Shown piece after piece: positions 40,756 through 50,827 of a stretch of DNA of 64,000 nt. Both the position numbers and the translations under genes were made by a program. Origin of the DNA: Streptomyces sp. NBC_01454 (GTDB lineage Bacteria; Actinomycetota; Actinomycetes; Streptomycetales; Streptomycetaceae); NCBI RefSeq assembly GCF_036227565.1, contig NZ_CP109460.1, positions 4,836,001-4,900,000 on the forward strand, read 5' to 3'. Position 1 is the first letter of the stretch. Each line of letters starts with the position of its first letter. The notes below the pieces were generated by a model. The model had not been told where the DNA came from. It was given only the letters and a program-made list of their open reading frames with translations, and did no database searches.

Positions 40756-42411
40756 TCAGCCGGCGGTGAGGATGGCGCGGACCAGCGGGCCCGCGTTGGA
40801 GCCGCCGTGGCCGCTCGCCGGGACGACGGCCGCCGCGGCGAGGTCGTCGCGGTAGGCGGTGAACCAGGCGTTGGGCTTCTTCTGGCTGTCGACCTCGGCC
40901 GAGCCGGTCTTGGCGCCGACGTCACCACTGACCCCGGCCATCGCCTCGGCGGCCGTACCGGAGGTCGCGGTCAGCTTCATCAGCGACCGCAGACCGCTGA
41001 GGGTGGACGGCTTCATCGTGCGCGAGGCCTTGGCGAGCGTCCGGTTGTCCAGCGACGGCGCGACGATGTACGGCTGGTGGAAGGAGCCGGCCCGGACCGT
41101 CGCGGCGAGCGTGGCGACGTTGAGCGGGTTCATCCGCACCCCGCCCTGGCCGATCAGCGAGGCCGCCATCTGGGCGTCGTGCTGCACCGGCACCGCGCCG
41201 TCGAAGGTGGGGATGCCGGTCTGCCAGTTCAGGCCGATGCCGAAGACGTCCCGGGCCTCATTGGTCAGGTCGTCGTCGCTGAGGTCCTTGGCGTGCGAGA
41301 TGAAGGCGTTGTTGCAGGACGCGGCGAAGCTCTGTGCGAAGGTGCCGTCCTTGATCTCGGACTTGTTGAGGTTCTGGAACTTCCAGCCGCCCACGGTCAC
41401 GTACTTGGGGCACGGGTTCTTCTTGCCGGGCGAGGTCAGGCCCTTGTCCATGAGCAGCGCCGAGGTGACGATCTTCATCGTGGAGCCGGGGGCCAACGAC
41501 CCCTGGGTGGCCATGTTGAAGCCCTTCTCCGGGGCGTTGGCGATCGCCAGGATCTCGCCGGTGCTGGGCTTGACCGCGGCCGCGGAGGCGGACTTCTTGC
41601 CCTTGACCGCCCGCTCGGCCGCCGACTGCATCGCGGCGTCCAGGGTGGTCTTGAGCGTGCCCGGCGTTCCCTTGGAGAGCACCTTCAGCGTCTTGTCGGG
41701 CAGCTGGTCGGCGGGCTTGGCGCTCTTGGCGCGCTGGATGAACAGCTCCACGCCGGGCTTGCCGTCGGTCTTGTCGCCGTACTTGTCGCGCAGGCTGTCC
41801 AGCACCCCGGCCAGCGCCGGGTGCGCCTGCGGGGTCAGCACGGCGCCATGGCGGTCCACGGCCTTGATCGGCGGTGCCTCGGCCTCGCCGGTGCGCAGCT
41901 GGTCGCCCTTGGCCAGGCCCGGGTGCAATACCGTCGGCCGCCAGGCGATCTGCGGCTTTCCAGTGGTCTTGTCCCGCTGCAGGGTCGCGGAAGTGCGGTA
42001 CGAGTAGGCCGCCTTGGTGCCCTTGTAGGCGATCTGGGTGGAGACGCTGTACGGGACCTTGTCGCCGTCCGGGGTACCGGGGGTGACCGTCACCTCGGAG
42101 AACTTCGTCTGCGTACGGAAGGCCTCCATCGCGCTCTTGCAGGTCGCCGGATTGTCCGTCAGCCCGGCCGCCTTGGCGGCGTCGCCGGACTGCCAGGCGG
42201 ACAGGAACTGCCGGGACGTCGTCTGCACTTCCTTGGCCGACAGGGGACCGGTCGGCACCTTGGGCCCCTTGTCGCCCGACTTGCCATCCGCCGCCCTGAC
42301 CTCCTGATGCGACGAGTCGTCCGAGCCGCCGAACAGCGTCAGACCGCCCACGACGCCCGCCACCAGGGCCACCGATCCGCCGATCAGCCCGTACATCACC
42401 TCACGGCGCAT
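40756..42411 (-). CDS. Penicillin-binding protein (transpeptidase) with NTF2-like N-terminal domain
   Basis: The 551-residue bitopic membrane protein has a membrane helix at 7-27, an NTF2/MecA_N-like domain (about 55-165) and a dimerisation region. The transpeptidase domain has SLAPGSTMKIV (SxxK), SCNN (SxN) and GAKTGSAEV (KTG), all intact. It cross-links peptidoglycan; actinobacterial homologues with this layout are thought to act in septal or spore-wall synthesis. ATG 42411 with AGGAGG upstream. Confidence 0.9.
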   Translation of the reverse strand: MRREVMYGLIGGSVALVAGVVGGLTLFGGSDDSSHQEVRAADGKSGDKGPKVPTGPLSAKEVQTTSRQFLSAWQSGDAAKAAGLTDNPATCKSAMEAFRTQTKFSEVTVTPGTPDGDKVPYSVSTQIAYKGTKAAYSYRTSATLQRDKTTGKPQIAWRPTVLHPGLAKGDQLRTGEAEAPPIKAVDRHGAVLTPQAHPALAGVLDSLRDKYGDKTDGKPGVELFIQRAKSAKPADQLPDKTLKVLSKGTPGTLKTTLDAAMQSAAERAVKGKKSASAAAVKPSTGEILAIANAPEKGFNMATQGSLAPGSTMKIVTSALLMDKGLTSPGKKNPCPKYVTVGGWKFQNLNKSEIKDGTFAQSFAASCNNAFISHAKDLSDDDLTNEARDVFGIGLNWQTGIPTFDGAVPVQHDAQMAASLIGQGGVRMNPLNVATLAATVRAGSFHQPYIVAPSLDNRTLAKASRTMKPSTLSGLRSLMKLTATSGTAAEAMAGVSGDVGAKTGSAEVDSQKKPNAWFTAYRDDLAAAAVVPASGHGGSNAGPLVRAILTAG

Positions 42412-42566
42412 GCCACCGATTCCCTCCTGAAGCCTCGCCCTTGAATACGCACGCAAGAACGTCCTTCGCACTCTAAGGGACACGGGGAGGCCGTGAGTCT
42501 CGATCGGGGCACGGTCCGGTGACGCGCTGTTGTAAGCCTGTTACGGAACTGTCGAACTGGGCGGGC

Positions 42567-44312
42567 TCACACCCAGGTGTCGAACCACATCCGGTGGTGC
42601 CAGGCGCTCTTGGGGATCGGCATACCCGTATAGAGCGGATAGAAGTAGATGAAATTCCACACGATGAGGAGGACGAGGACACCGGCCCCCACCGCACCGA
42701 TCGTGCGGCGCCGCTCCGTCGAGCCCGGGGGTCCGACGATCGCGCCGATCATCATCGCCAGCGCCAGACACAGGAACGGGACGAACACCACCGCGTAGAA
42801 GAGGAAGATGGTCCGTTCCTGGTAGAGGAACCACGGCAGATAGCCGGCCGCGACCCCGCAGGCGACGGCCCCGGCCCGCCAGTCCCGCCTGAACAGCCAG
42901 CGGTACAGGACGTAGACCAGCGCGAAGCACGCCGCCCACCACAGCAGGGGGGTGCCCAGCGCCAGCACCTCGCGGGCACAGCCCTCGGCCGCCGTGCAGC
43001 CGTCCTGGCCGGCCTTGGGGTCCTCGTAGAAGTACGACACCGGGCGCCCCAGGACCAGCCAGCTCCACGGGTTGGACTGATAGGCGTGCGGGGTGGTCAG
43101 TCCGGTGTGGAAGGCGTAGACCTCGGTCTGGTAGTGCCACAGGCTGCGCAGCCAGTCCGGCAGCCAGGTCCAGGCGCCGGTACGGCCCTCCGGGGTGGTC
43201 GCCCAGTCGCGGTAGTAGCCGCCCTTGGTGGCGATCCAGCCGGACCAGGACGCGAGATAGGTGGCGAGGGCCAGGACGACCGTGGACCCGAACGCGGGCA
43301 GCACGTCACGGCGCAGCACCGACCGGAAGGGGCGCCGGGCACCGGCCGTACGGCGGGCCGCGACGTCCCACAGCACCGACATCAGGGCGAACGCGGCGAG
43401 GTAGTACAGGCCGTTCCACTTCGTCGCGGCGGACAGGCCCAGACACAGCCCCGCCGCGATCCGCCAGGGCCGCCACCCCAGCCGCAGCCGGTCGCCGACC
43501 GCCTCGTCCGGGCGGGCCGGTCCCGTCCCGCCCCCGGAGTCCTCGGCGAGCGGCAGTGCCGCCGCCAGCCGGGCCCGGGTGCGGTCCCGGTCCACCAGCA
43601 GACAGCCGAACGCGGCCACCACCCAGAACATCACGATCAGGTCGAGGAGGGCGGTGCGGCTCATGACGAAGTGCAGCCCGTCGACCGCCAGCAGGGTCCC
43701 CGCCAGACAGCCCAGCGCCGTCGACCGCAGCAGCCGGCGGCCGATCCGGCAGACCAGGAGCACGGACAGCGTGCCGAGCAGCGCCACCATGAACCGCCAG
43801 CCGAAGGGGTTCATCCCGAAGGCCCACTCACCCAGCGCGATCAGCCACTTGCCCATCGGCGGGTGCACGACGTACGAGTGCTCGGGGGAGAGCAGCAGCT
43901 GCGGCGGATGCCCGACCAGCGCGTCATTGGCGTTCTTGGCCCAGGTGCCCTCGTAGCCGTACTGCAGCAGCGACCAGGCGTCCTTGGGGTAGTACGTCTC
44001 GTCGAATATCACCTTCCGCGGGCTGCCCAGGTCCCAGAACCGCAGCACCCCCGCGAAGACCGTCACCAGCAGCGGACCGGCCCAGCCCGACCAGCGCGTC
44101 AGCCGGGCCGCCGCACCGGGGCCCGCGCCGAACACCGCCCACAGGCGCCCGCTCGGCTCGGGAAAGGCGGGCACCAGCCGCGCCCGGACATCGGCCTGCG
44201 GGCGGGCGGCGTATCCGAAGCGGCGCAGCCGCCGCTGCCACGCGGGGGGCCGCCCGGCCGGCTCCGGGGCAGGCTGCGCGGCGGCGTCGGTCGCGGTGGT
44301 GTCACTCGTCAC
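42567..44312 (-). CDS. pmt: Dolichyl-phosphate-mannose-protein mannosyltransferase (Pmt)
   Basis: The 581-residue multi-spanning GT39 enzyme transfers mannose from polyprenyl-phosphate-mannose to exported proteins in Actinobacteria. The first extracytoplasmic loop has the catalytic Asp-Glu pair in VIFDETYYPKDAWSLL; also HPPMGKWLIALGEWAFGMNPFGWR and, later, the actinobacterial PMT_C-like ending NFIYFYPLYTGMPIPKSAW. GTG start at 44312, divergent from rsmI by 117 bp. In S. coelicolor this gene (phage phiC31 receptor glycosylation) also neighbours rsmI. Confidence 0.9.
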   Translation of the reverse strand: MTSDTTATDAAAQPAPEPAGRPPAWQRRLRRFGYAARPQADVRARLVPAFPEPSGRLWAVFGAGPGAAARLTRWSGWAGPLLVTVFAGVLRFWDLGSPRKVIFDETYYPKDAWSLLQYGYEGTWAKNANDALVGHPPQLLLSPEHSYVVHPPMGKWLIALGEWAFGMNPFGWRFMVALLGTLSVLLVCRIGRRLLRSTALGCLAGTLLAVDGLHFVMSRTALLDLIVMFWVVAAFGCLLVDRDRTRARLAAALPLAEDSGGGTGPARPDEAVGDRLRLGWRPWRIAAGLCLGLSAATKWNGLYYLAAFALMSVLWDVAARRTAGARRPFRSVLRRDVLPAFGSTVVLALATYLASWSGWIATKGGYYRDWATTPEGRTGAWTWLPDWLRSLWHYQTEVYAFHTGLTTPHAYQSNPWSWLVLGRPVSYFYEDPKAGQDGCTAAEGCAREVLALGTPLLWWAACFALVYVLYRWLFRRDWRAGAVACGVAAGYLPWFLYQERTIFLFYAVVFVPFLCLALAMMIGAIVGPPGSTERRRTIGAVGAGVLVLLIVWNFIYFYPLYTGMPIPKSAWHHRMWFDTWV

Positions 44313-44429
44313 CGGCCCATCGTAGGGAAGCCGCCTGTGGACCCGTGGGGAGCGCCACCGTGCAACCGGCGGGTCGGGGCGCGGCGGCGCCCTGTGAGAC
44401 GGGCGGCGATGCCCTGGGAGGATGGGCGG

Positions 44430-45335
44430 GTGACTGGAACGCTGGTACTTGCAGGGACACCCATCGGTGAGATCGCGGACGCGCCGCCGCGGCTCGCCAC
44501 CGAGCTGGCCGCCGCCGACGTGATCGCCGCCGAGGACACCCGGCGGCTGCGCCGGCTCACCCAGGCGCTGGACGTCCAGCCGGCCGGGCGGGTCGTGTCG
44601 TATTTCGAGGGCAACGAGGCGGCCCGGACGCCCGAACTGGCCGAGGCGCTGACCGGCGGGGCGCGGGTGCTGCTGGTCACCGACGCGGGGATGCCCTCCG
44701 TCTCCGACCCGGGCTACCGGCTGGTGGCCGCCGCCGTCGAGCGCGGCATCACGGTCACGGCCGTCCCGGGCCCCAGCGCGGTGCTGACCGCCCTGGCCGT
44801 CTCCGGGCTGCCGGTGGACCGCTTCTGCTTCGAGGGGTTCCTGCCGCGCAAGGGCGGTGAGCGGCGCTCCCGGCTGCGTGAGGTCGAGGGTGAGCGGCGC
44901 ACGCTGGTCTACTTCGAGGCGCCGCACCGCCTGGACGACACCCTGGCCGCGATGGCCGAGATCTTCGGCACGGACCGGCGGGCGGCCGTGTGCCGCGAGC
45001 TGACGAAGACCTACGAGGAGGTCAAGCGCGGGCCCCTGGGCGACCTCGCGGCCTGGGCGGCGGAGGGCGTGCGCGGCGAGATCACGATCGTGGTCGAGGG
45101 CGCGCCGGACACCGGGCCGCAGGACCTGGGCGCCGAGGAGCTGGTGCGCCGGGTGCGGGTCCGTGAGGAGGCCGGCGAGCGCCGCAAGGAGGCGATCGCC
45201 GCGGTCGCCGCGGACGCGGGGCTGCCCAAGCGCGAGGTCTTCGATGCGGTGGTCGCCGCGAAGACGGCGGCAAAGACGGCAGAAAAGACCGTGGCCAAGA
45301 GCACGGAGAAAACCGACTCATCAGAAGGTAAATGA
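44430..45335 (+). CDS. rsmI: 16S rRNA (cytidine1402-2'-O)-methyltransferase
   Basis: The 301-residue tetrapyrrole-methylase-fold enzyme uses SAM to 2'-O-methylate C1402 of 16S rRNA. Motifs: LAGTPIGEIADAPPR, AAEDTRRLRRL, VTDAGMPSVSDPGYRL, VPGPSAVLTALAVSGLP and FEGFLPRK. The C-terminal 30 residues are a Lys/Ala/Thr repeat (KTAAKTAEKTVAKSTEK), longer than in E. coli and lysine-rich. GTG start with GGGAGG seven bases upstream. Confidence 0.9.
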   Translation: MTGTLVLAGTPIGEIADAPPRLATELAAADVIAAEDTRRLRRLTQALDVQPAGRVVSYFEGNEAARTPELAEALTGGARVLLVTDAGMPSVSDPGYRLVAAAVERGITVTAVPGPSAVLTALAVSGLPVDRFCFEGFLPRKGGERRSRLREVEGERRTLVYFEAPHRLDDTLAAMAEIFGTDRRAAVCRELTKTYEEVKRGPLGDLAAWAAEGVRGEITIVVEGAPDTGPQDLGAEELVRRVRVREEAGERRKEAIAAVAADAGLPKREVFDAVVAAKTAAKTAEKTVAKSTEKTDSSEGK

Positions 45336-45481
45336 CTGGCCTCGAAGGTAAAGGGCGGGGCTGCGCGATCGGGTGTTTTTCCTGCCACCGGCCAAATCTG
45401 GGCCAATACGATAGAAGCACTACTGCGCTATGGCCGGGAAAGGCGTTCCCTGGGACAGGGGACGAACGGTTTCCCGAAGAC

Positions 45482-45498
45482 CTTGTCCAGCGGACAAG
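45482..45498 (+). promoter_or_regulatory. CTTGTCC-AGC-GGACAAG hairpin abutting the ribosome site
   Basis: A perfect 7-bp stem with a 3-base loop ends inside AAGAGGAG, the Shine-Dalgarno of the zinc-ribbon gene. In RNA it could mask part of the ribosome site; as DNA it could be an operator. Confidence 0.4.
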
Positions 45499-45508
45499 AG
45501 GAGCGCAC

Positions 45509-45961
45509 ATGAGCGAGTTTGCGAACACCACTGGCGTCACGGCCAGCGGAGACCACCTTGCCCCCCGGCCCGAGGCCGCCGCGCACGAGGCGTACTCGTT
45601 CGCCTGCATGAGGTGCGGGCACGGCTGGGAGCAGGCGTACGAGATAGTCCACCAGGTCGACGGCAAGGGCGAGCTGCACGTCGTCTACTACGCGGACGGC
45701 GAGCGGGTCCCGTCCCCGCTGACCCACCCCTCCTGCCTGAACTGCGGCTCCGATGTGGTCCGCATCATGCGGTCCGGTCAGGTCTCGATGGTCTCCGACG
45801 CGATCGCGAGCATGCATCAGCGCCAGCCCGACAGTGCGAAGCGGAAGGAGCCGTCGCCCGTGGCGGACGCCGGCCGCAGCGGCAGCACCGCCGAGGAGGA
45901 CGGCCGCCACCACTGGCACCTCTCCGACCTGCTGCACCCCTTCCAGCACCACCGCAAGTGA
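45509..45961 (+). CDS. Conserved zinc-ribbon-like protein of unknown function
   Basis: The 150-residue cytosolic protein has two Cys pairs, CMRCGHGW (about 33-40) and CLNCGSDVV (about 77-85), 40 residues apart, as in small zinc ribbons, then a variable hydrophilic tail ending in a His-rich segment (HHWHLSDLLHPFQHHRK). I recognise it as a Streptomyces-conserved gene between rsmI and tatD but know no function. ATG 45509 follows AAGAGGAG. Confidence 0.72.
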   Translation: MSEFANTTGVTASGDHLAPRPEAAAHEAYSFACMRCGHGWEQAYEIVHQVDGKGELHVVYYADGERVPSPLTHPSCLNCGSDVVRIMRSGQVSMVSDAIASMHQRQPDSAKRKEPSPVADAGRSGSTAEEDGRHHWHLSDLLHPFQHHRK

Positions 45962-45994
45962 GGCCCCTGCCGCGGCCCTCGTAGGATCGCGGCC

Positions 45995-46900
45995 ATGGCT
46001 CCGCAGGACAAGAACACGCCGCCGCCGCTGCCCGAACCGCTTCGGGTGGCGGTGGCGGATTCGCACACCCACCTGGACATGCTCCCCCAGCCGGCGCCGG
46101 GAGGTGCCTCCACGGCCTCCGTCGAGGAGGCCCTCGCCAAGGCCGCCTCGGTCGGGGTGACCACCGTCGTCCAGGTGGGCTGCGATCTGGCGGGTTCCCG
46201 CTGGGCCGCCGAGACCGCGGCCGCCCACGAGGCCGTTCATGCCACGGTGGCGCTGCACCCCAATGAGGCACCCCGGATCGTGCTGGGTGACCCTGGGGGA
46301 GGATCGTCGCGGCAGGGCGCCCGGGAAGCCGGCGGGGACGCCGCGCTCGACACCGCGCTCGCCGGGATCGACGAGCTGGCCGCGCTGCCGCAGGTCCGGG
46401 GCGTCGGCGAGACCGGCCTGGACCACTTCCGCACCGGCCCCGAGGGCATGGCCGCCCAGGAGCGCTCCTTCCGCGCCCATATCGAGATCGCCAAGCGGCA
46501 CGGCAAGGCCCTGGTCATCCACGACCGGGAGGCGCACGACGACGTGCTGCGGATCCTGCGCGAGGAGGGCGCCCCCGAACGGGTCGTCTTTCACTGCTAC
46601 TCCGGTGACGCCGCGATGGCCGAGATCTGCGCCGCGGCCGGCTACTACATGTCCTTCGCCGGCAACGTCACCTTCAAGAACGCCCAGCCGCTGCGGGACG
46701 CCCTCGCCGTCGCCCCGCCCGAGCTGGTCCTCGTCGAGACCGACGCCCCTTTCCTCACCCCGGCCCCGTACCGCGGCAGGCCCAACGCCCCGTACCTCAT
46801 TCCGGTCACCCTGCGGGCGATGGCCGAGGTCAAGGGGATGACGGAAGACGCCATGGCCACCGCCGTCGCGGCGAACACGGCACGGGCCTTCGACTACTGA
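45995..46900 (+). CDS. tatD: TatD family metal-dependent hydrolase/DNase
   Basis: The 301-residue TIM-barrel amidohydrolase has metal ligands in DSHTHLDM, GETGLDHF, HDREAHDDV, HCYSGD and the terminal ETDAPFLTP. TatD proteins are 3'-5' exonucleases or DNases involved in DNA repair or quality control. There is an insertion of about 20 residues after HPNEAPRIV that is rich in Gly and charged residues. ATG 45995. Confidence 0.88.
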   Translation: MAPQDKNTPPPLPEPLRVAVADSHTHLDMLPQPAPGGASTASVEEALAKAASVGVTTVVQVGCDLAGSRWAAETAAAHEAVHATVALHPNEAPRIVLGDPGGGSSRQGAREAGGDAALDTALAGIDELAALPQVRGVGETGLDHFRTGPEGMAAQERSFRAHIEIAKRHGKALVIHDREAHDDVLRILREEGAPERVVFHCYSGDAAMAEICAAAGYYMSFAGNVTFKNAQPLRDALAVAPPELVLVETDAPFLTPAPYRGRPNAPYLIPVTLRAMAEVKGMTEDAMATAVAANTARAFDY

Positions 46901-46909
46901 GCGGCCGGG

Positions 46910-46938
46910 GGCCCGTCACGGCGGGCCGCTGACGGGCC
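46910..46938 (+). terminator. Hairpin after tatD
   Basis: GGCCCGTCA pairs with TGACGGGCC around an 11-base loop, ten bases after the tatD stop. It separates tatD from rpfB. Confidence 0.7.
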
Positions 46939-46989
46939 GCCGCGGCAACCTCGGTCCCCCGTACGGCCACTATCCGTACTGATCTGACT

Positions 46990-47019
46990 TTGGAGAGTTA
47001 CCGGACACTCCGCTACATT
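46990..47019 (+). promoter_or_regulatory. Candidate promoter of rpfB
   Basis: TTGGAG (46990-46995) and TACATT (47014-47019) are separated by 18 bp, about 40 bp upstream of the rpfB start. This is a plausible vegetative-type promoter in an otherwise gene-free 145 bp. Confidence 0.4.
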
Positions 47020-47057
47020 CCGGCCGTCAACCGCATCCGGGGCATGTGGAGCGCGCC

Positions 47058-48212
47058 GTGAGTCATTCGCAGAGCAGCCACCGCGTCACGCGCGGACGTC
47101 GCAGACGCCGCGCCGAACCCCCCGAAGCGCTGCGCCGGCTGCTGCCCAGGGCGCTGGTCGTCGCCTTCCTCGCCGGCGGCACCACCGCCTTCATCGCGCA
47201 CGACAAGGCCGTCCGGCTCACCGTCGACGGCACCCCGCGCACCCTGCACACCTTCGCCGACGACGTCGATGACCTGCTGGCCGACGAGCATCTCGACATC
47301 GGCGCCCACGACATCGTCGCCCCCGCTCCCGGCAGCGCACTCGGCAGCGGTGACGAGGTCGTCGTCCGCCACGGCCGCCCGGTCGTCCTGACCATCGACG
47401 GGCAGCGCCGCACGGTGTGGACCACGGCGGACACCGTCGCCGGCGCGCTCCACCAGCTCGGCGTGCGCGCCGAGGGCGCCGTGCTGTCCGCCGACCGCTC
47501 CCGGCGCATCGAGCAGCACGGCATGGAGCTGGCGGTCCGCACCGAACGCTCGGTGGTCATCGTCGCCGACGGCCGGGAGCACCGGGTCCGCACCAACGCC
47601 GCGACCGTCCGCGAGGCCCTGGCCGAGGCCGGCCTCGCGCTGCGCGACCAGGACACCACCTCGGTGCCGCCGGACAGCTTCCCCCGCGACGGCCAGACCG
47701 TTTCCGTGCTGCGGATCACCGGCTCCAAGGAGGTCCGCGAGGTGCGCCTCCCCTTCCGCACGATCCTGCGGGCCGACCCGCGGCTGGCCCGCGGCGTCCA
47801 GTCCGTCGTCCAGCAGGGGCGGCCCGGCGTGCGGCGGGTCACCTACCGGGTGCGCACCGTCAACGGCGTCCGGCAGAAGCCCAAACGGCTGCACAGCGAG
47901 ATCGTGCACGCCCCCCGCCCGCAGATCGTCCACCTCGGCACCATGGTGCTGCCCACCTCCGTGCGCGGCGCCGACCACCTCGCCTGGCATGCGCTGGCGC
48001 AGTGCGAGGCGGGCGGGCGGCCGAACGCCGTCGACGCGTCGGGCACCTACGGCGGGCTCTACCAGTTCGATGCCGGCACCTGGCGGGCCCTCGGCGGCCG
48101 CGGCCGGCCGCAGGACGCCTCCCCCCGGGAACAGACCTACCGGGCCAAGAAGCTCTACATCAGAAGGGGGGCGAGCCCGTGGCCGCTCTGCGGCCGTAAG
48201 CTTCACGGGTGA
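47058..48212 (+). CDS. rpfB: Resuscitation-promoting factor RpfB
   Basis: The 384-residue secreted or anchored muralytic protein has an Arg-rich start, membrane helix or signal (about 30-48), three DUF348 repeats ([24 protein letters not shown] and two copies), a G5 domain (about 215-290) and the C-terminal Rpf lysozyme-like domain ([14 protein letters not shown]...[14 protein letters not shown], catalytic Glu in CEAGG). It cleaves peptidoglycan during germination or growth resumption. GTG 47058 is preferred since GGAG lies seven bases before it; GTG 47046 is an alternative. Confidence 0.9.
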   Translation: MSHSQSSHRVTRGRRRRRAEPPEALRRLLPRALVVAFLAGGTTAFIAHDKAVRLTVDGTPRTLHTFADDVDDLLADEHLDIGAHDIVAPAPGSALGSGDEVVVRHGRPVVLTIDGQRRTVWTTADTVAGALHQLGVRAEGAVLSADRSRRIEQHGMELAVRTERSVVIVADGREHRVRTNAATVREALAEAGLALRDQDTTSVPPDSFPRDGQTVSVLRITGSKEVREVRLPFRTILRADPRLARGVQSVVQQGRPGVRRVTYRVRTVNGVRQKPKRLHSEIVHAPRPQIVHLGTMVLPTSVRGADHLAWHALAQCEAGGRPNAVDASGTYGGLYQFDAGTWRALGGRGRPQDASPREQTYRAKKLYIRRGASPWPLCGRKLHG

Positions 48213-48234
48213 ACGAGCGCAGCGAGGCTTTGGC

Positions 48235-49149
48235 ATGAGCAAGAGCACCACCGACGATTCCGGTCCCCTGCTGGGCGCCGCCGACATCCGCGAGCTGGCC
48301 GCCGCGCTGGGCGTCCGCCCCACCAAGCAGCGCGGCCAGAACTTCGTCATCGACGCCAACACCGTCCGCCGGATCGTGCGGACCGCCGAGGTCCGGCCCG
48401 ACGATGTCGTCGTCGAGATCGGCCCCGGCCTCGGCTCGCTGACCCTGGGGCTGCTGGAGGCCGCCGACCGGGTCACCGCCGTCGAGATCGACGAGGTGCT
48501 GGCGGCCGCACTGCCCGGCACCATCGCGGCCCGGATGCCCGAGCGCGCCGACCGCTTCGCGCTGGTGCACAGCGACGCCATGCACGTCACCGAGCTGCCC
48601 GGCCCCGCGCCCACCGCGCTGGTCGCCAACCTCCCGTACAACGTCGCGGTGCCGGTGCTGCTGCACATGCTCGCGACCTTCCCCACCATCGACCGCACCC
48701 TGGTCATGGTGCAGTCCGAGGTCGCCGACCGGCTGGCCGCCCGCCCCGGCAACAAGGTCTACGGCGTGCCGTCGGTCAAGGCCAACTGGTACGCCGAGGT
48801 CAAGCGGGCCGGCGCGATCGGCCGCAATGTCTTCTGGCCCGCGCCCAACGTCGACTCCGGCCTGGTCTCCCTCGTACGCCGCGAGAAGCCGGTCGAGACC
48901 TCGGCGAGCCGCGACGAGGTCTTCGCCGTCGTCGACGCAGCCTTCGCCCAGCGCCGCAAGACGCTGCGGGCCGCGCTGTCGGGCTGGGCCGGTTCGGCCG
49001 CCGCCGCGGAGGCCGCACTCGTCGCCGCGGGCGTCTCCCCGCAGGCCCGCGGGGAAGGGCTGACCGTCGAGGAGTTCGCGCGGATCGCCGAACACAAGGG
49101 ACCGGGTGGCGCGCCCGGCATCCGTCAGTCACGGGGAGAGCAGGCATGA
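48235..49149 (+). CDS. rsmA: 16S rRNA (adenine1518/1519-N6)-dimethyltransferase
   Basis: The 304-residue KsgA-type Rossmann methyltransferase has [10 protein letters not shown], the SAM motif [16 protein letters not shown], acidic VEIDEVL, and the catalytic motif [11 protein letters not shown]. It dimethylates two adenines in 16S helix 45; loss gives kasugamycin resistance. ATG 48235 follows rpfB by 22 bp; its stop overlaps ispE (ATGA). Confidence 0.92.
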   Translation: MSKSTTDDSGPLLGAADIRELAAALGVRPTKQRGQNFVIDANTVRRIVRTAEVRPDDVVVEIGPGLGSLTLGLLEAADRVTAVEIDEVLAAALPGTIAARMPERADRFALVHSDAMHVTELPGPAPTALVANLPYNVAVPVLLHMLATFPTIDRTLVMVQSEVADRLAARPGNKVYGVPSVKANWYAEVKRAGAIGRNVFWPAPNVDSGLVSLVRREKPVETSASRDEVFAVVDAAFAQRRKTLRAALSGWAGSAAAAEAALVAAGVSPQARGEGLTVEEFARIAEHKGPGGAPGIRQSRGEQA

Positions 49150-50084
49150 CGGCCACCACCTCGGTCACCGTCCGGGTACCGGCGAAGGTCAACGTCCAGC
49201 TGGCGGTGGGCGCCGCCCGCGCGGACGGCTTCCACGACCTGGCGAACGTCTTCCTCGCCGTCGGCCTCTTCGACGAGGTCACCGCGACCCCCGCCGACAC
49301 CCTCCGGATCACCGCCGAGGGCCATGACGTCGACCGCATCCCGCTGGACCGCACGAACCTGGCGGCCCGCGCCGCCGAACTGCTCGCGGCCCGGCACGGC
49401 ATCGAGCCGCACGTCCACCTCCACATCCGCAAGGACATCCCCGTCGCGGGCGGCATGGCCGGCGGCAGCGCGGACGCCGCCGCCGCCCTGCTGGCCTGCG
49501 ACACCCTGTGGTCCACCGGCGCCTCACGGGACGAACTCCTGTCCCTCTGCGCCGAGTTGGGCAGCGACGTACCGTTCAGCCTGGTCGGCGGCGCGGCACT
49601 GGGCCGCGGCCGCGGCGAACTGCTGACCCCGCTCCCCGCCGGCGGCACCTTCCACTGGGTCTTCGCGGTCGCCGACGGCGGCCTGTCCACCCCGGCCGTC
49701 TACGGCGAGTTCGACCGGCTGACGGCGGGGACCGAGGTGCCGGAGCCGGAGGCGGCCCCCGAGCTGCTGGCCGCCCTGGAAGCCGGCGACGCCACCGCCC
49801 TCGCTGCGGCTCTCGTCAACGACCTTCAGCCCGCGGCGCTGTCCCTGCGGCCGTCGCTGAGCGCGACTTTGGCGGCCGGCACCGGGGCCGGGGCGTTGGC
49901 AGCGTTGGTCTCCGGCTCCGGGCCGACCACGGCCTTCCTGGTCAAGGACGCGGAGGCGGCCGGGGAGGTGGCGGCGGCACTGCTGGCGTCGGGGACGTGC
50001 CGCCAGGTGCGGGTGGCGGAGGGGCCGGCGGCGGGGGCTACGGTCCTTCAGGGCGGGGAAGGTTCTCCGAAACCGTCGTGGTAG
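49146..50084 (+). CDS. ispE: 4-diphosphocytidyl-2-C-methyl-D-erythritol kinase
   Basis: The 312-residue GHMP kinase acts in the MEP isoprenoid pathway, phosphorylating CDP-ME. Motifs: [24 protein letters not shown], the ATP loop [22 protein letters not shown] and C-terminal [14 protein letters not shown]. It is coupled to rsmA. The Gly-rich C-terminus after residue 290 is low-complexity. Confidence 0.92.
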   Translation: MTATTSVTVRVPAKVNVQLAVGAARADGFHDLANVFLAVGLFDEVTATPADTLRITAEGHDVDRIPLDRTNLAARAAELLAARHGIEPHVHLHIRKDIPVAGGMAGGSADAAAALLACDTLWSTGASRDELLSLCAELGSDVPFSLVGGAALGRGRGELLTPLPAGGTFHWVFAVADGGLSTPAVYGEFDRLTAGTEVPEPEAAPELLAALEAGDATALAAALVNDLQPAALSLRPSLSATLAAGTGAGALAALVSGSGPTTAFLVKDAEAAGEVAAALLASGTCRQVRVAEGPAAGATVLQGGEGSPKPSW

Positions 50085-50310
50085 CGATGTCACGGCGGGG
50101 CAAATCCCGTACCCGCCAGACCAGTTCAACGGACAGGTATCTCCTATGGGAGGGAAGCCGCCGGACTGGCTCGCGCCTCATCCTCCGGGTGCATCGCCCG
50201 TAGACTCCGAGACCTGTGCGATGAGTTCGGCCCCCTGCGCCGTGATCACCGCGTGGCTGAGCCGGGGCGGAGATCGCCACGCTGAGCACGCCGTGACGAG
50301 AGGGGATCGC

Positions 50311-50676
50311 ATGTCGCAGGCCGAGGGTGCACGACTGTTCCGGGAAACCTGGATTGCGGGAGTGCACCAGCACTTCCCCGGGGAGCCGAAGGCCGGCTAC
50401 GTCACTCCGTGGGACGACACCCCGCAGTGGGAGCGCGAGGCCGCCGGGTCGGTCCACGCGCAGGTGCGTCACTTCATCGAGAGCAGCGACGGGCACACGT
50501 CCAGGCTGTCGCGGGAACAGAAAGGCCGCTTCGTCGCGATCTGCTGGACGGCCCAGATGTTCAAGCATTTCGACGACCCGAAGCCGGGCTACGTCGCGGA
50601 CTGGCCCGACCTCCCGGCCTGGCAGCAGGGGACCGACGCCGACATCTTCGAGGCCATCGAGAAGGCGCTGAGCTGA
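50311..50676 (+). CDS. Conserved hypothetical small cytosolic protein
   Basis: The 121-residue protein has no hydrophobic segment and several Trp residues (ETWIAGVHQHFPGEPKAGYVTPWDDTPQWERE, then KHFDDPKPGYVADWPDLPAWQQ). The two segments share a (H)F-(D/G)-(D/E)-P-K-(A/P)-GYV-(T/A)-(P/D)W pattern, suggesting an internal duplication. I do not recognise the family. Start ATG 50311 with GAGAGGGG upstream. Confidence 0.6.
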   Translation: MSQAEGARLFRETWIAGVHQHFPGEPKAGYVTPWDDTPQWEREAAGSVHAQVRHFIESSDGHTSRLSREQKGRFVAICWTAQMFKHFDDPKPGYVADWPDLPAWQQGTDADIFEAIEKALS

Positions 50677-50827
50677 CCACACGGAAACGCTCTTCGCCGG
50701 TCAGCCGACTGGAAACCTTCGGAGCGGGCTCTACACGCCATGGGCTTCCTGCGTCGCCCTTCGTGTGTCGTACCGGGTGCCCTCGCCGCCGCGCCTGGTC
50801 ATCGGCGGCGGACCGGCTTGCTGCCGG

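Noticed and set aside
42519..44429. Plus-strand open extension upstream of rsmI
   Set aside because: It is antisense to pmt and contains no family motif; rsmI starts at its own GTG with a good ribosome site.
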